Source: Rutpela maculata (lineage: Eukaryota; Arthropoda; Insecta; Coleoptera; Cerambycidae). From it: a stretch of 64,000 nt of DNA. Every line of letters starts with the position of its first letter. Within the stretch, counting starts at the first letter, position 1. The notes under the pieces are model-generated. The model saw only the letters and a list, made by a program, of their open reading frames with translations, did no database searches and was not told the origin of the DNA. Positions 36,840-48,110 of the stretch are shown here, piece by piece. A program made the translations under genes and the position numbers. The stretch covers positions 47,258,842 to 47,322,841 of the forward strand of contig OW386294.2 in NCBI GenBank assembly GCA_936432065.2, read 5' to 3'.

Positions 36840-37830
36840 AGAAAATAACTTCAATATTGTACAAATAAATCTGTCATAAAATAACTAGCCAATACATTCT
36901 AGGAGAGCAACAGAATAGGTGTGATTCCTGATATAAGACACACAGATAATAAATAACTCGTGGAAAATAACGCTGAAGTTTTACAAATAATTCTGTCATA
37001 AAATATTAAGGCAGTACATTCTGGCAGTGCAACAAAATGAGTCCGACTCCTTAAATAAGACCGTGAGGGTGGGAAACACCCTTATATCGCAAATAATAAA
37101 TAATTCGTAGAAAATAAGTCCGACGTTGTACAAATAAATCTGTTATAAAATAGCCAGCCGATACATCCTAGGAGAGCAACTGAATAGGTATGATTCCTGA
37201 AATAAGACCGTGGGGGTGACAATACCCCATATATCACAAATAATAAATAATTCGTGGAAAATAACGTCGACGTTGTACAAATAAATCTGTCATAAAATAG
37301 TAAGGCAGTACATCCTGGCAGTGCAACATAATGAGTCCGACTACTTAAATAAGACCGTGAGGGTGGGAAACACCCTTTGTCGCAAATAATAAATAATTCA
37401 TAGAAAATAACTCCGACGTTGTACAAATAAATATGTAGTAAAATAGCCAGTCAAAACATACTAGGAGAGCAACAGAATAGGTGTGATTCCTGAAATAAGA
37501 CCGTGGGGGTGACAAGTACTTCAAATATCGCAAATAATAAATAATTCGTAGAAAATAACTCCGACGTTGTCCAAATAAATCTTTGATAAATAGTCAGCCG
37601 ATATATCCTAGGAGAGCAACTGAATAGGTGTGATTCCTGAAATAAGACCGTGGGGGTGACAAATACCCCAAATATCGCAAATAATAAATAATTCATTGAA
37701 AATAACTCCGACGTTGTACAAATAAATCTGTCATAAAATAGTAAGGCAGTACATCCTGGCAGTACAACAAAATGGGTCTGACTCCGTAAATAAGACCGTG
37801 AGGGTAGCAAACACCCTTGTATCGCTGAAT
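36840..37830 (-). repeat. Left-arm array of about 145-bp monomers
   Basis: About seven monomers, read on the minus strand, each contain TTTGTACAACGTCGGAGTTA followed by AATTATTTATTATTTG and a CGGTCTTATTT block. Two monomer types alternate: one has GCACTGCCAGGATGTACTGC, the other GCTCTCCTAGGATGTATCGG. The array thus has a dimeric period near 290 bp. Frames of 60-120 codons cross the monomers but are a by-product of the repeat. Confidence 0.9.
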
Positions 37831-38450
37831 CCGAATCCGAGGTTAAAAAAAAAATGCACCACCAAAATCATTAGCTAGAGCCAAAAAACACCTAGGGAAT
37901 GGGGTAAAAAGAATATTAAGCTACGAGAATAGTTATTACATCTTAATCAATCGAATTATACAAATTAAGGTTAAACAGCAGCGTACATACAATAGATATG
38001 AAACACACTCCTAGAGAGGGGTGGAAACAGCAATGACTGTTGAAAAGGCTCGAAATGAAGTTTTGTTAAAGTGATAAGAAACTGCATCAGGTCCTAGCCC
38101 AGTCAGCACAAATTTATCCACGGGACATCCTCAGGATATGAAGTTAGGTTTAAACAGATATCCTCAGGATATGTCTCCGATTTCCACAGGACATCCCTAG
38201 AAAGTCCAAGTGAGACTGTTTCAGATCTCCCGAGACCATCCTGCGGATGCACTTTCTTATATCGTTGGGATGTATTTAGGCAATATCTAGGCATTACCTA
38301 AAGACATCCTATGGAGAGCTAAAAGGCAGATTTTCAGGATCTTACGATTTGCCTAGGGAATCCTTAGGAGGTACAAATTGAGCTTAGGACAACCTGAGGA
38401 AGAACTTTCAGACATCCCAAGGATGTCCTTTGATTCCTCGATATCAGGCA

Positions 38451-39182
38451 CAGGTTGCGCCACTTAAAACCCCCCAGACTTTTTTTATTTTTGAAGCGAT
38501 GACCATGTTGGGCACATCAAATTGTAGACATTTTAAAAGCCTTTAAACATGCATACAGAATGATTTAAAAACAATTTTTTTGGAAAAAATTGTTAAGAAA
38601 GGAAACTTAATTTTTTTGAATATTTTTTTACCTCACCCTGTACATGAACTGTGTTAATGTTTTCTTATAAAGGTTTTAATTAGCTTCGATTTATGTTATT
38701 CAAATAATGCAATTTCCTATTTAGTAGCATCTTAATATAAGTTTGTTTTTAAAAATATTTATTTCTTTTGTTTCTTGTTGCTGTTTTGTTATGTTGAATA
38801 TTGTTTGTGATGTGTCTTTTATAAATAAAACATAAAATTATTATTTACGTTCTTTTCAAAGTTATTTTAAAAAAGTTAGTTTGGAATCAGAAAGAGTGTT
38901 TTTAATTTCTTTCTCTAAAAGCAAAAAGAATTTCGAATATGGCGTAATAACATAAATTGAAGCAAATTGAAACCTTTATAAGAAAACATTAACGCAGTTC
39001 ATGTACAGGGTGAGGTAAAAAATATTCGTTTTCTTTCTTAATTTTTTCAAAAAAAATTTTTTTAATCACTCTGTACACAGTTAAATGCCTTAAAAATATC
39101 TACAATTTGATGTGCCTAACATGGTCGTCGCTTAAAAAATAAGAAAGTTACAAGCCTGGGGAGTTTTAAGTGGCGCACCCTG
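38451..39182. mobile_element. 732-bp fold-back MITE
   Basis: CAGGTTGCGCCACTTAAAAC on the left and its near complement GTTTTAAGTGGCGCACCCTG on the right form the ends. Arms of about 250 bp continue inward, including CCTCACCCTGTACATGAACTG against CAGTTCATGTACAGGGTGAGG. The layout matches the 545-bp MITE at 12,870, and the start CAGGNTG is shared, so the two may be distant relatives. It is nested in the CCCAGTCAGCAC element. Confidence 0.8.
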
Positions 39183-40830
39183 GCGCATACTGGCGATGAC
39201 TCACCTCTGTAAAACTCATGAAGTATCCCACACCACCTTTTTCATTTTACATTAATTAAACAGATGTTGGTGATATAAATACCCAGAGAACTTAAAAACT
39301 TATTAAATAGCTATAGAGGGTAATTACGGTAGTATATAAAAAATATTAGACTGGTTATCAACAATATTTTTATTATTTTAAAATAAATGAAACAAAATAA
39401 AACAAAAATATGTATCAACGGATATTATTTAAGTATAAAAGTATAAAACAATTCACTAAATGTTTTTTTTTTACATTTCATCCAGTAGTTTTGTAAGTTT
39501 AAGAATCTTACTTTCTGTTTCACAAAAATATACTAGAGACAGTGACCCATTTGAAAGCGGGGCACTCTCTAAAATTTTTATTTGTTGGCCGATTTAAACT
39601 ATTTTTTTCTAAATGATATAGCTTCAATAACTTTACTGTGATGCCAAGTTTCACAATGAAATTTAAAATTTCAAGGCTTAGGTTCATCTCTTCTAAGTTC
39701 GAGTCTCAGCTGCGGCAGATGACAATGTCGATGAGAGTGGTTGTTGTGTTGTTGTCTGTGTGCCCTGGTTGGGTAGTGGTAGCTTTACTTTGAAAAACGG
39801 CCCAATTATGAGCGAGAGCTAGTAGCAATTTAGTTTTGCGATATGTTGTGAACTTTATTTTCTAACACAATAATAATATAATAAAAAAGTGCCCTTCGCC
39901 GTGTATAAAAATCAAAATCAAAAAATTATATTGAGAAATGAGAGAAAATCGCAATTATATAAAATATACTCCAGAAGGAGAAGATACCCATTGAGAAAAT
40001 ACATGACATTAGACACGAACAGGATGACTGCATTATTTCAGAAAAAGAAACATTATTCTTAAATATAATTTCCTGACTGACTTTTTTTGCACAGCACAAC
40101 ACTTGCTTGTATATTTTAGTAAATATTATAATTTTTAAAAGTCACTGTATATTTGATGAACAACTTCATAACCAATATTCTTCCTTTCTTTTCCCCTTTT
40201 TTTGCCTTATTTTTGTTGTAAAAATCTTCTATGCAACCATAATATATTACTTTTTCACTTTTCAATTTATCTAAAGGCTGAAATAAATTTGCGTCTGGAA
40301 AAGATTTTTTTGGTCTCCATCGGTGTAATCTTTACCAAAGATTCATTTAATATATTTTCTTTCTACAACATTAAGCTGCAAAATAAATAGAATAAGGTTA
40401 GATAAAAAATATTTATACTTGCCACCTTTCAAGTTGTTTCTTTTTAGCACCATACAAAGTTAACTCCTTTTTCAATTGTAAAATATCCATCTTTGTTAAT
40501 TTTAGCTTTTAAAAACAGAAAATCAAATTGATTCACGGTCACTAAACTGTAAACAGCAGATTGAAATGGAGGAGAGCAGAGGAATAGGAAGGATACCGAA
40601 CTTTGATTGAAGCACCACTAACGGGAAATTTTTAAAGTATGATTATAGAGGCACTATGTGATAGAGGTCCGCGGTTTAGTTTTTAGTTTTTTTTTGTTAA
40701 ATTTGTTTAATACATAGGTATATAAATATAATTTAATGTTTTAACACTTTTGTAGAAATATGTTTCTTAAAAAAGATGGCAAAAGTGGTCCCGTGTTTGG
40801 ACATCTGTGGGCAAACTGGGCAAGATAACC
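39183..40830. other. AT-rich interior of the CCCAGTCAGCAC element, no gene seen
   Basis: About 1.6 kb without a recognisable ORF, tRNA-like box or inverted repeat. A 62-codon frame at 40,202-40,390 has no motif. Toward 40,830 the ATCC/GGAT palindromes of the right subterminal region begin. Confidence 0.5.
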
Positions 40831-41085
40831 CATGGATATCGATTGTATTACATCCGTAGGATATAGGTATTTTGTACACCTATGGGATACCGACATCCCG
40901 TCGGGATATCCATGGGCAATCAGTTGCGGATATCCCTAGGATATCCATAATTTGGATCTTTACAGGATATTAATATCCAGTCAGGTCATCCGTGGGATGA
41001 CCTAGGGATATGTCTATGGGATAATCCCAAATCTGGGACAGCGGGACTATACTAGGATATCCTTAGGATATCGTGTGCTGTCTGG

Positions 41086-41830
41086 AAGGTAATCTTCATA
41101 AACTGCCCCTGTAGGGTTGAGAACAACCACCCCTAAGTTTAAAGGACACAAAACAAGAAAAAACGTAAAATCCAACAGGATTTCCATTTTGCGTAGTACT
41201 CTAAAATATAACTAGAAACTTGCGTACCATCGACGTCCTACAGTGTCAAACCTCAGAGGGTGTTAAAACTATCCCCTATGTAAGATTTAACCATAAAAGT
41301 TACAAGTTACAAAAGTTCCGCTGTGTGGAAGTGAGAAGAAACCAGGCTATGTTCGACGCTGCGCTTGAAAACCACCCCCACGGGGTTGCGAGATGCCATC
41401 CCTATATCCGTAGGGTGCTGGAAAAACAGAGAGAAACTAACCGGATTTACATTTTTATGGATGCAAAAATCGTGTTGCAAACTTCCAGCATCCTACGGCT
41501 ATAGGGGTGGCATCTCACAACCCCGTGGGGTCTTCTAGCACAGCGTCGAACATAGTCTAGTTTTTTCTCACTACCACACAGCGCAGGTGTTTCGAATTTT
41601 TATAGAAGTCACTAACTTTTTATTTTTAAATCTTACATAGGGCATAGTTTTCACACCCTCTGAGGGTTGACACTGTAGGACGTTGATGGTACGCAAGTTT
41701 CTAATTATATTTTAGAGTACTACGAAAAATAGAAATCCTGTTAAATTTTACGTTTTTTCTTGTTTTGTATCCTTTAAACTCAGGGTGGTTGTTCTCAACC
41801 CTATAAGGGCAGTTTATGAAAATTACGTCG
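41086..41830. repeat. Central palindrome of the fold-back element
   Basis: From ATAAACTGCCCCTGTAGGG (about 41,097) to CCTATAAGGGCAGTTTAT (about 41,818) the text reads as inverted copies. Examples are GTTGAGAACAACCACCC against GGTGGTTGTTCTCAACC, and CTATATCCGTAGGGTGCTGG against CCAGCATCCTACGGCTATAG. The unpaired middle is about 57 bp. The plus-strand frame at 41,220-41,504 runs across the centre and is not a gene. Confidence 0.9.
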
Positions 41831-41929
41831 GACCTGATGCAGTTTCTTATCACTTTAACAAAACTTAGACATTTCGATATTTTTCAGCAGTCATTGCTCT
41901 TTTGGATCGATCTTTTATATATGGGGGCT

Positions 41930-43025
41930 AGTGTTCGCCCCTCCCTGGGGGTGTGTTTCATTCATATTTATTATTTGCGATATATGGGGTATTTGTCACC
42001 CCCATGGTCTTATTTCAGGAATCACACTTATTCTGTTGCTCTCCTAAGATGTATCGGCTGGCTATTCTATGACAGATTTTTTGTACAACGTCGGAGTTAT
42101 TTTCTACGAATTATTTATTATTTGCGATATGGGGGTGTTTCCTACCCTCACGGTCTTCTTTAAGGAGTCGGACCCATTTTTTGCACTGCCAGGATTTACT
42201 GCCTTACTATTTTATGACAGATTTGTTTGTACAACGTCGGCGTTATTTTCCACGAATTATTTATTATTTGTGATATATGAGGTATATGTCACTTCCACGG
42301 TCTTATTTCAGGAATCACACCTATTCAGTTTCTCTCCTAGGATGTATCGGCAGGCTATTTATGACAGATTTATTTGTACAACGTCGGAGTTATTTTCTGC
42401 GAATTATTTATTATTTGCGATATTTGGGGTATTTGTCACCCCCACGGTCTTATTTAAGGAGTCGGACCCATTTTGTTGCACTGCCAGGATGCACTGTCAT
42501 ACTAATTTATGACAGATTTATTTGCACAACGTCGGCGTTATTTTCCACGAATTATTTATTATTTGTGATATATGGGGTATTTGTCACCCCCACGGTCTTA
42601 TTTCAGGAATCACACCTATTCTGTTGCTCTCCTAGGATGTATCGACTGGCTGTTTCATAACATATTTACTTGTACAACGTCAGAGTTATTTTCTACGATT
42701 TATTTTCATCTGCGATATAAAGGTGTTTCCCACCCTCACGGTCTTATTTAAAGAGTCGGACCCATTTTTTTTGCACTGCCAGGATGTACTGCCTTACTAT
42801 TTTATGACAGATTTATTTGTACAACGTTGGCGTTATTTTCCACGAATTATTTATTATTTGTGATATATGTGGTATATGTCCATGGTCATATTTCAGGAAT
42901 TACACCTATTCAGTTTCTCTCCTAGGATGTATCGGCAGGCTATTTTATGACAGATTTATTTGTACAACGTCGGAGTTATTTTCCACGAATTATTTATTAT
43001 TCGTGATATATGGTTTTATTTCAGG
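41930..43025 (+). repeat. Right-arm array of about 145-bp monomers, part 1
   Basis: About seven monomers of the two alternating types are inverted relative to the left arm. The array stops within a monomer at TTTATTTCAGG (43,025), where foreign DNA begins. Confidence 0.9.
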
Positions 43026-43724
43026 TGTGACGTATACTTTCCGGTGATGCCGGAAAGTGTCACTATTGGCACCTTAGTAACGGTTCGGTTACTCGGGCGC
43101 CACCTTTACAATTTTTTACGTGGGGCAAAGGTCCCACACTAACCTCTTAATACAGCCTGTTTCAGTAGGGCTGGGATAGCTACAGTGGAGAAAAACAGAA
43201 AATTCCAGTGGGTCAATTGGGATGTATCAGACTTTCACACACACACAGTAAAACACATAATTCGATAAATAATGTCTATTTATTTCCTACAAATTACAAT
43301 ACCAAGTCTAAACCTACTAATATATATACCAGACAGACCCAGGCTATGATACGACTATCGTGCAGTTACGGTGCGGTTACAGCGAGGTTATTTATGGCAG
43401 GCGGGAGCGAAGCAGCGGTATGACGTGGACTTGAGGTAATGGCGGTGATGGATGGTTAACGGCGCGAAAATGACCAGGTGACGGGTTACGATGCAGGTGA
43501 CGAAAAGCGGTCAGTCGTCGGATACCAGGAAGGAGCAAGCAAACAATAACTAATGCAACAATCAGAAAAATGGCTACTCTAGTTGTCAGGCTTGGCTAAT
43601 ACCAGGAACCCTAAAGCTGGAAAGAGATGTATGATTAGTTAAGACAAGACGGCGTTCTGCAGCTCCTAACCTGAAAACAGTTAAAAAAAAAATAATAATA
43701 TTATGGCCACGTCCCGATTTCTCC

Positions 43725-44120
43725 GCATTAGCAGATACTACGAAGACCTCGGAGACGTTTTCTCTGTGCCCACAGGGTAAACGCACTAGCACATATTACG
43801 AATACCCTGGGTACACCGGAGTCAGCCACACTAGCACGACGGTTGGCACCTGGACGTGAGCTCGTACCCTGGACCTGAAATTGGGTGAGCGTCTTGCTTT
43901 CTCCGCATTAGCAGATACTACGAAGACTCCAAAACGCTCTCTCTATGAACACAGCCCGCGTGCACTAGCAGATATTACACGCACGCTGGGTACTAGAGTT
44001 ACCAGACAGCAATTAGAATTAAAGGACCTGATTTCTCCGCATTAGCAGATACTGCGAAGACTCCAGGAACCTCTACTTTATGACCACAGAGTACCCGCAC
44101 TAGCAAATATTACGGATACC
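43725..44120 (+). repeat. Six-copy motif GCAYTAGCANATAYTACG
   Basis: The motif starts at 43,725, 43,783, 43,905, 43,962, 44,039 and 44,097. It occurs as three pairs 57-58 bp apart. In each pair the first copy is GCATTAGCAGATACTRCG, preceded by TTTCTCC, and the second is GCACTAGCA-ATATTAC. Text between copies shares ATGAMCACAG and GGGTAC blocks. It may be an enhancer-like block of an LTR or the remnant of a tandem array; no function can be read from it. Confidence 0.75.
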
Positions 44121-44461
44121 TTAAGGACACAGCCAGAAAAATAAGTACAAAGACAAATAAAAGTTCACAGTATCAGCCAAACCGCTACCTAATATAATTA
44201 TTACTATTATTCTTACTTATTTCCTCCTAGTTGCTCCTGGCGCGTCTGGTGGCTGACTTCTAGACTGGCACGTCTACCTGCTTCGGAAGCTCGTGAGGAA
44301 CTTAACTGTCGGTGTCGCTTTCAATAGTTAGTGGGCTCGTATCCCTTTTCTCGCCCGGTAGTGGGAGAAGTGAATGCGCGTAGGCAATGAGCGGTGTAGA
44401 CGGCACTTGTGAAATTTTCGTTATAATAGATTTTACGGCAATTTTATTACCCCTTATCCAG

Positions 44462-44663
44462 ACAGGATTTTTTTTCCATAGTAAATTTACCCCCAATAGT
44501 AATGGAATTTTACCCGCAAAGAGAGTGGAAAATTTTTATTTCCCTTATATTTTGGGGTAATTCTCCATGTTAAATGGAAATTTTCCTGTCTCTTTGCGGG
44601 TAAAATTACATGGGAATTTTACACGCAACGATGGTAAATTTACATAATTTTTTACAGTGTAAG
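44462..44663. repeat. Imperfect inverted repeat (MITE-like)
   Basis: GTAAATTTACC and GGAATTTTACCCGCAAAGAGA on the left are matched by inverted copies on the right, ending TTTTTTACAGTG at 44,663. The right end extends further than the left, so the element may be truncated on the left. Confidence 0.65.
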
Positions 44664-44814
44664 TGAAAGATAATTAGGTTTCATATTCACTTTCATATTA
44701 AATACATTTTATATATGAAATTTTTATTTTAGAAATAAAATACATAAAATAAATATATGTACTAAATGTATGTATTATTCTTTATTGTCTCCCTCGTTGT
44801 CTCTCAATTTCCTT

Positions 44815-44931
44815 TTGGTTGTTTATTTGCTCTCTGCTTGGCTTTTATGAGCCATTTTTGAATGGCTTCAATAATTACGTTGTCCGTAGCTTGTGCAGTG
44901 CTGGCATTTTTTCTTATTGCACCTGTTGACA
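44815..44931 (-). other. Possible terminal exon of unknown origin
   Basis: On the minus strand a candidate splice acceptor (TTGTCAACAG) is followed by 39 open codons rich in Ala, Lys and Gln, ending in TGA at 44,813-44,815, with AATAAA about 25 bp further on. The peptide includes NVIIEAIQKWLIKAKQ, which looks like a helix. It matches no family I recognise and may be chance. Confidence 0.2.
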
Positions 44932-45285
44932 ATGAATACATATAAATAATCAATAGGCATGTAATATATGAATCTTATATTAACTATGAGGATGAATTTT
45001 GATACACTAGCAGCAAGCGAGTGACGTAATTCAAACTAGTGGGTTAGAACATTAAAAACATTTAAGTTACATTTCTATATAGCACAATAATAAAGTAAAC
45101 TTGTTTCTACAGCAAATTTATGTCCACCGACAGTATTAAATAATAAATCAGCGTCTTCAAAGACACTAATAAATCAGATATATAACATTTCCGTCTAATA
45201 GCAATATTTTTGTGCTACTTGGGAGATATGACCTCGCATGACCTCCATTTTAATATTTTCCAAAATTTTGATTATATGTATGTAC

Positions 45286-46424
45286 TGTAACGGTGTATTT
45301 AATTTTACTCTTAAATGTAATAGTACAAACTAACGAGAGTGAAATGGGTTTATCATAATGAACAGATCGTTCTAATTTAACTATAACAACGACGTAAATA
45401 ATGATACGTCACAGACCTAGCAACCTTCCACTATAAAAGCCGCTGTAGGAGCTCAGAAATTCATTCTCATCCCGGAGAGAATACTAGAAGGTTCGCGACA
45501 TCCTAACCTCAAATATAGTTGTCACGGCGTACGAATGACACTTGTCGGTGGGTGAGAGTTCTTGGTACAACGTCTGCGTCTTGTTCGTCTCAGCTAGTAA
45601 ATCCGCCGCTATCATATACTCGATAATCACTTTGAGTTAGATGGTGAGAGGGTTAGCCCTAGACGAACTTGATCTTTCTATTGTTACTACGTACAAGACC
45701 GCCGCTAACCTATGCAAGGGTCGTTCTTACGTTAAGCATCAGTATTTGTCGAGAGGAAGTTGCGAACTTAATTAATTGCCTAACGCCGCGTACTTTTCAG
45801 AACCACAGTGACTAACGCTGCGTCAACTGAGTATCAAATCAACGTATGTCAAAGAATTTGGTTATCGATATAACAGATGTTTATTAATTGTCAAAATGAC
45901 GCATTAGATTGTTAATTGTTGTAGCGACAGCTGTGGGTCGATTATCAAAGCGACATAAGTCAGATTAAACGGTTTCTAAGGTGATATTTCTAAACGCCAA
46001 AGTTAACAGTCAAACGAGATTTCAGTTGACGTATCGATTCTCACATCGCTTATTTTATTCTTTTACTTCGAACGTTTTCGATTTGCAAACTTCATACGTT
46101 CGACGATTGGCAATAGTGAAGGTTTCTAGGTTCAATCAAAGTCAAAATTGTCAACACCCCCTTTTTGAGTTTGTATAATTTATCATTCATATCAGGTTAG
46201 ATATAACGTTGTTGTTCAGTACCTTAGACTAATATTATCAAGGATTGTGTTTGTATATTAATACTATCTCGTTTAATAAACTTTGCTGAGTTGGAGTTAA
46301 CTTCTCAGAGTATTTATATGTATGATCTGATGTCTATGTTGAATAAACCTTGTAAAATTGAAAACATCCTATCTGACTTTCATCGAACCCTGGAATTACT
46401 CCACTGATTACTACCCACGTTACA
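45286..46424 (+). mobile_element. Solo LTR, 1,139 bp
   Basis: The sequence starts TGTAACGG and ends ACGTTACA, so TGTAACG/CGTTACA form perfect 7-bp inverted ends of the TG...CA type. GTAC flanks both sides (45,282-45,285 and 46,425-46,428) as a 4-bp target duplication. Inside are a TATA box, a TCATTC start-like site 29 bp downstream and AATAAA signals at 46,275 and 46,342, the order expected for U3-R-U5. No internal retrotransposon region or second LTR is present. The 65-codon frame at 45,981-46,178 is incidental. The size and 4-bp duplication suggest a Ty3/gypsy element, but the family is not identified. Confidence 0.88.
45432..45439 (+). promoter_or_regulatory. TATA box of the solo LTR
   Basis: TATAAAAG is followed 29 bp later by TCATTC (45,461), which fits an arthropod initiator. 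This is a candidate promoter directing transcription to the right. Confidence 0.6.
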
Positions 46425-46428
46425 GTAC

Positions 46429-47484
46429 ATATTCTGTATAACATTTTGTGTTCTAGTTTAAAATAAGACTTATTTGCTGATTTTTGGTTTAAAATTAAAA
46501 TATTTTAAAGACATTAATACATTTTTTAGGTTAAATAGGTTATTGACAAGTTTTCTTTTTACACAAAATGAGGCAACAGTGACCAAATCGTTTATATATA
46601 ACAATAGCATTCAACACTATTTGTATAAATTGATTTTGTTAAACCTAAACATCATTGAATCTATTGGTGAAATTAGCAACGCACGAATGGCAGCGATTAT
46701 ATATGTGGGACCCATATCCAAAACGAAGAAAACGTCTTGTCTAACGAGAGATCTAATGGCATATTAATATTACAGGAATTACACTATACACTTGATACTT
46801 TTACTACTTAGAAACGGGCACAACACAATTATTCTTACAAGGGAAGTTGTTCTTGGGTGGCACTAAAAACTTAAAAACATATAAAGAGTAAACAGTATTT
46901 TTAATGATAGACGGCTAGACACCATTGCGGATGCGTGTTGCTATCCTTCTTGGCGTACATCCGAGTGACCGCGAAATTCTCATGCATGATTAAATTAATA
47001 ACTGAAATAAAACTTGCGGGTGTTTTTTTATATTTGGAGAGAACCTACTAATTTGCATATATCTTTTTTTCGACTATATGTTATTCCCTTACGGCAGGAA
47101 AATTAATTTATGTATCATAATTCAGATTAATATATACTAAATCGAGTTGTTTTGAATAGGTACCTGCATGCTAAAATGAATAAAAAAATTAATTTCAATA
47201 AATTTAAATAAATAATCTTAAAAATCGCGGATGTTCTTTTAATTATAAAAATGTTTTTATGAAATATGCCGAGTGGCTTGTGCAGTGCATATCCATTACA
47301 TTACAAAAAAAAGTACTTTGCTTTAAGTATATACACTGTATATTCAATGCACATTACAAAATTCATCTACTACTTTTAGTTATATGCCATGCACATACTT
47401 TACATGTTACATAACGTACCGTGCACATTGGAATATGCCTTACATATGTAATGCATTAGTTCTGCACATCCTATGTTTATTGGG
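46429..47484. other. AT-rich DNA ending in a CCCAATAAACA-type terminus
   Basis: No convincing gene: a 97-codon frame at 46,474-46,767 has no motif. From about 47,280 the text fills with GCACAT, ATGTGC and ATGCAT-like short motifs and ends TATGTTTATTGGG at 47,484. That end resembles the complement of CCCAGTGAACAC and so may be the right end of a third family member. I could not find its left end. Confidence 0.4.
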
Positions 47485-48110
47485 AACGTGGGCGTTATTT
47501 TCCACGAATTATTTATTATTTGTGATATATGGGGTATTTGTCACCCTCACGGTCTTATTTCAGGAATCACACCTATTCAGTTGCTCTGCTAGAATGCATC
47601 GGCTGGCTATTTTATGACAGATTTATTTGCACAACGTCGGAGTTATTTTCTACGAAATATTTATTATTTGCGATGTATGGGGTATTTGTCACACCTACGG
47701 TCTTATTTCAGGAATCACACATATTCTGTTGCTCTCCTAGGATGTATCGGCTGGCTATTTTATGACAGATTTATTTGTACAACGTTGGAGTTATTTTCTA
47801 CGAATTATTTATTATTTGCGATATAAGGGTGTTTCCCACCCTCACGGTCTTATTTAAGGAGTCGGACCCATTTGGTTGCACTGCCAAGATGTACTGCCTT
47901 ACTATTTTATGACAGATTTATTTGTACAACGTCGGCGTTATGTTCCACGAATTATTTATTATTTGTGATATATGGGGTATTTGTCATCCCCACGGTCTTA
48001 TTTCAGGAATCACATTTATTCTGTTGCTCTCCTAGAATGTATTGGCTGGCTATTTTATGACAGATTTATTTGTACAATATTGAAGTTAATTTCTATGGTT
48101 TATTTTTACT
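47485..48110 (+). repeat. Right-arm array of about 145-bp monomers, part 2
   Basis: About four more monomers of the two types follow, then the unique outer arm (48,110-48,475), which is the inverted copy of 36,479-36,840. The right arm therefore holds more monomers (about 11) than the left (about 7). Confidence 0.9.

Larger units (their letters stand above)
38098..41085. mobile_element. 3-kb non-coding DNA element with CCCAGTCAGCAC ends
   Basis: CCCAGTCAGCACA at 38,098 and GTGTGCTGTCTGG ending at 41,085 are near-inverted copies, and the fold-back arm is interrupted exactly there (GCATCAGGTCC on the left, GTAATCTTCATAAACTG on the right). Both subterminal regions are dense in short palindromes built from ATCC and GGAT, such as ATATCCTCAGGATAT, CATCCTGCGGATG and GGATATCCCTAGGATATCC. 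The target duplication cannot be resolved. No transposase is seen. The ends resemble those of the 12,558-16,404 element. Confidence 0.72.
43026..47484. other. 4.5-kb composite insertion in the right fold-back arm
   Basis: Monomer text stops at 43,025 and resumes at AACGTGGGCGTTATTTTCC (47,485) at a different monomer phase, so the insertion came with a deletion or unequal exchange. Inside are a possible LTR-element end (43,026-43,130, with minus-strand TGGCGCCCGAGTAACC like a primer site), a repeated motif region, a small inverted repeat, a solo LTR and, at the right edge, a CCCAATAAACA-type end. I cannot resolve the order of events. Confidence 0.6.

Noticed and set aside
37082..37810. Overlapping minus-strand frames of 60-120 codons with FxxRFICTTS-like repeats
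   Set aside because: They follow the 145-bp fold-back monomers, shift frame from monomer to monomer and appear again in the inverted arm. They are by-products of the repeat.
42069..42660. A 147-codon frame as a gene inside the fold-back arm
   Set aside because: The same monomer array, read in the other arm; no motif and no conserved start.
43026..43130. A complete second LTR retrotransposon
   Set aside because: There is a primer-site-like TGGCGCCCGAG on the minus strand, but no gag or pol sequence and no matching LTR pair, so at most a fragment is present.
45981..46178. 65-codon frame in the solo LTR
   Set aside because: It lies between the promoter and polyadenylation signals of the LTR and shows no motif; LTR frames of this length are common by chance.
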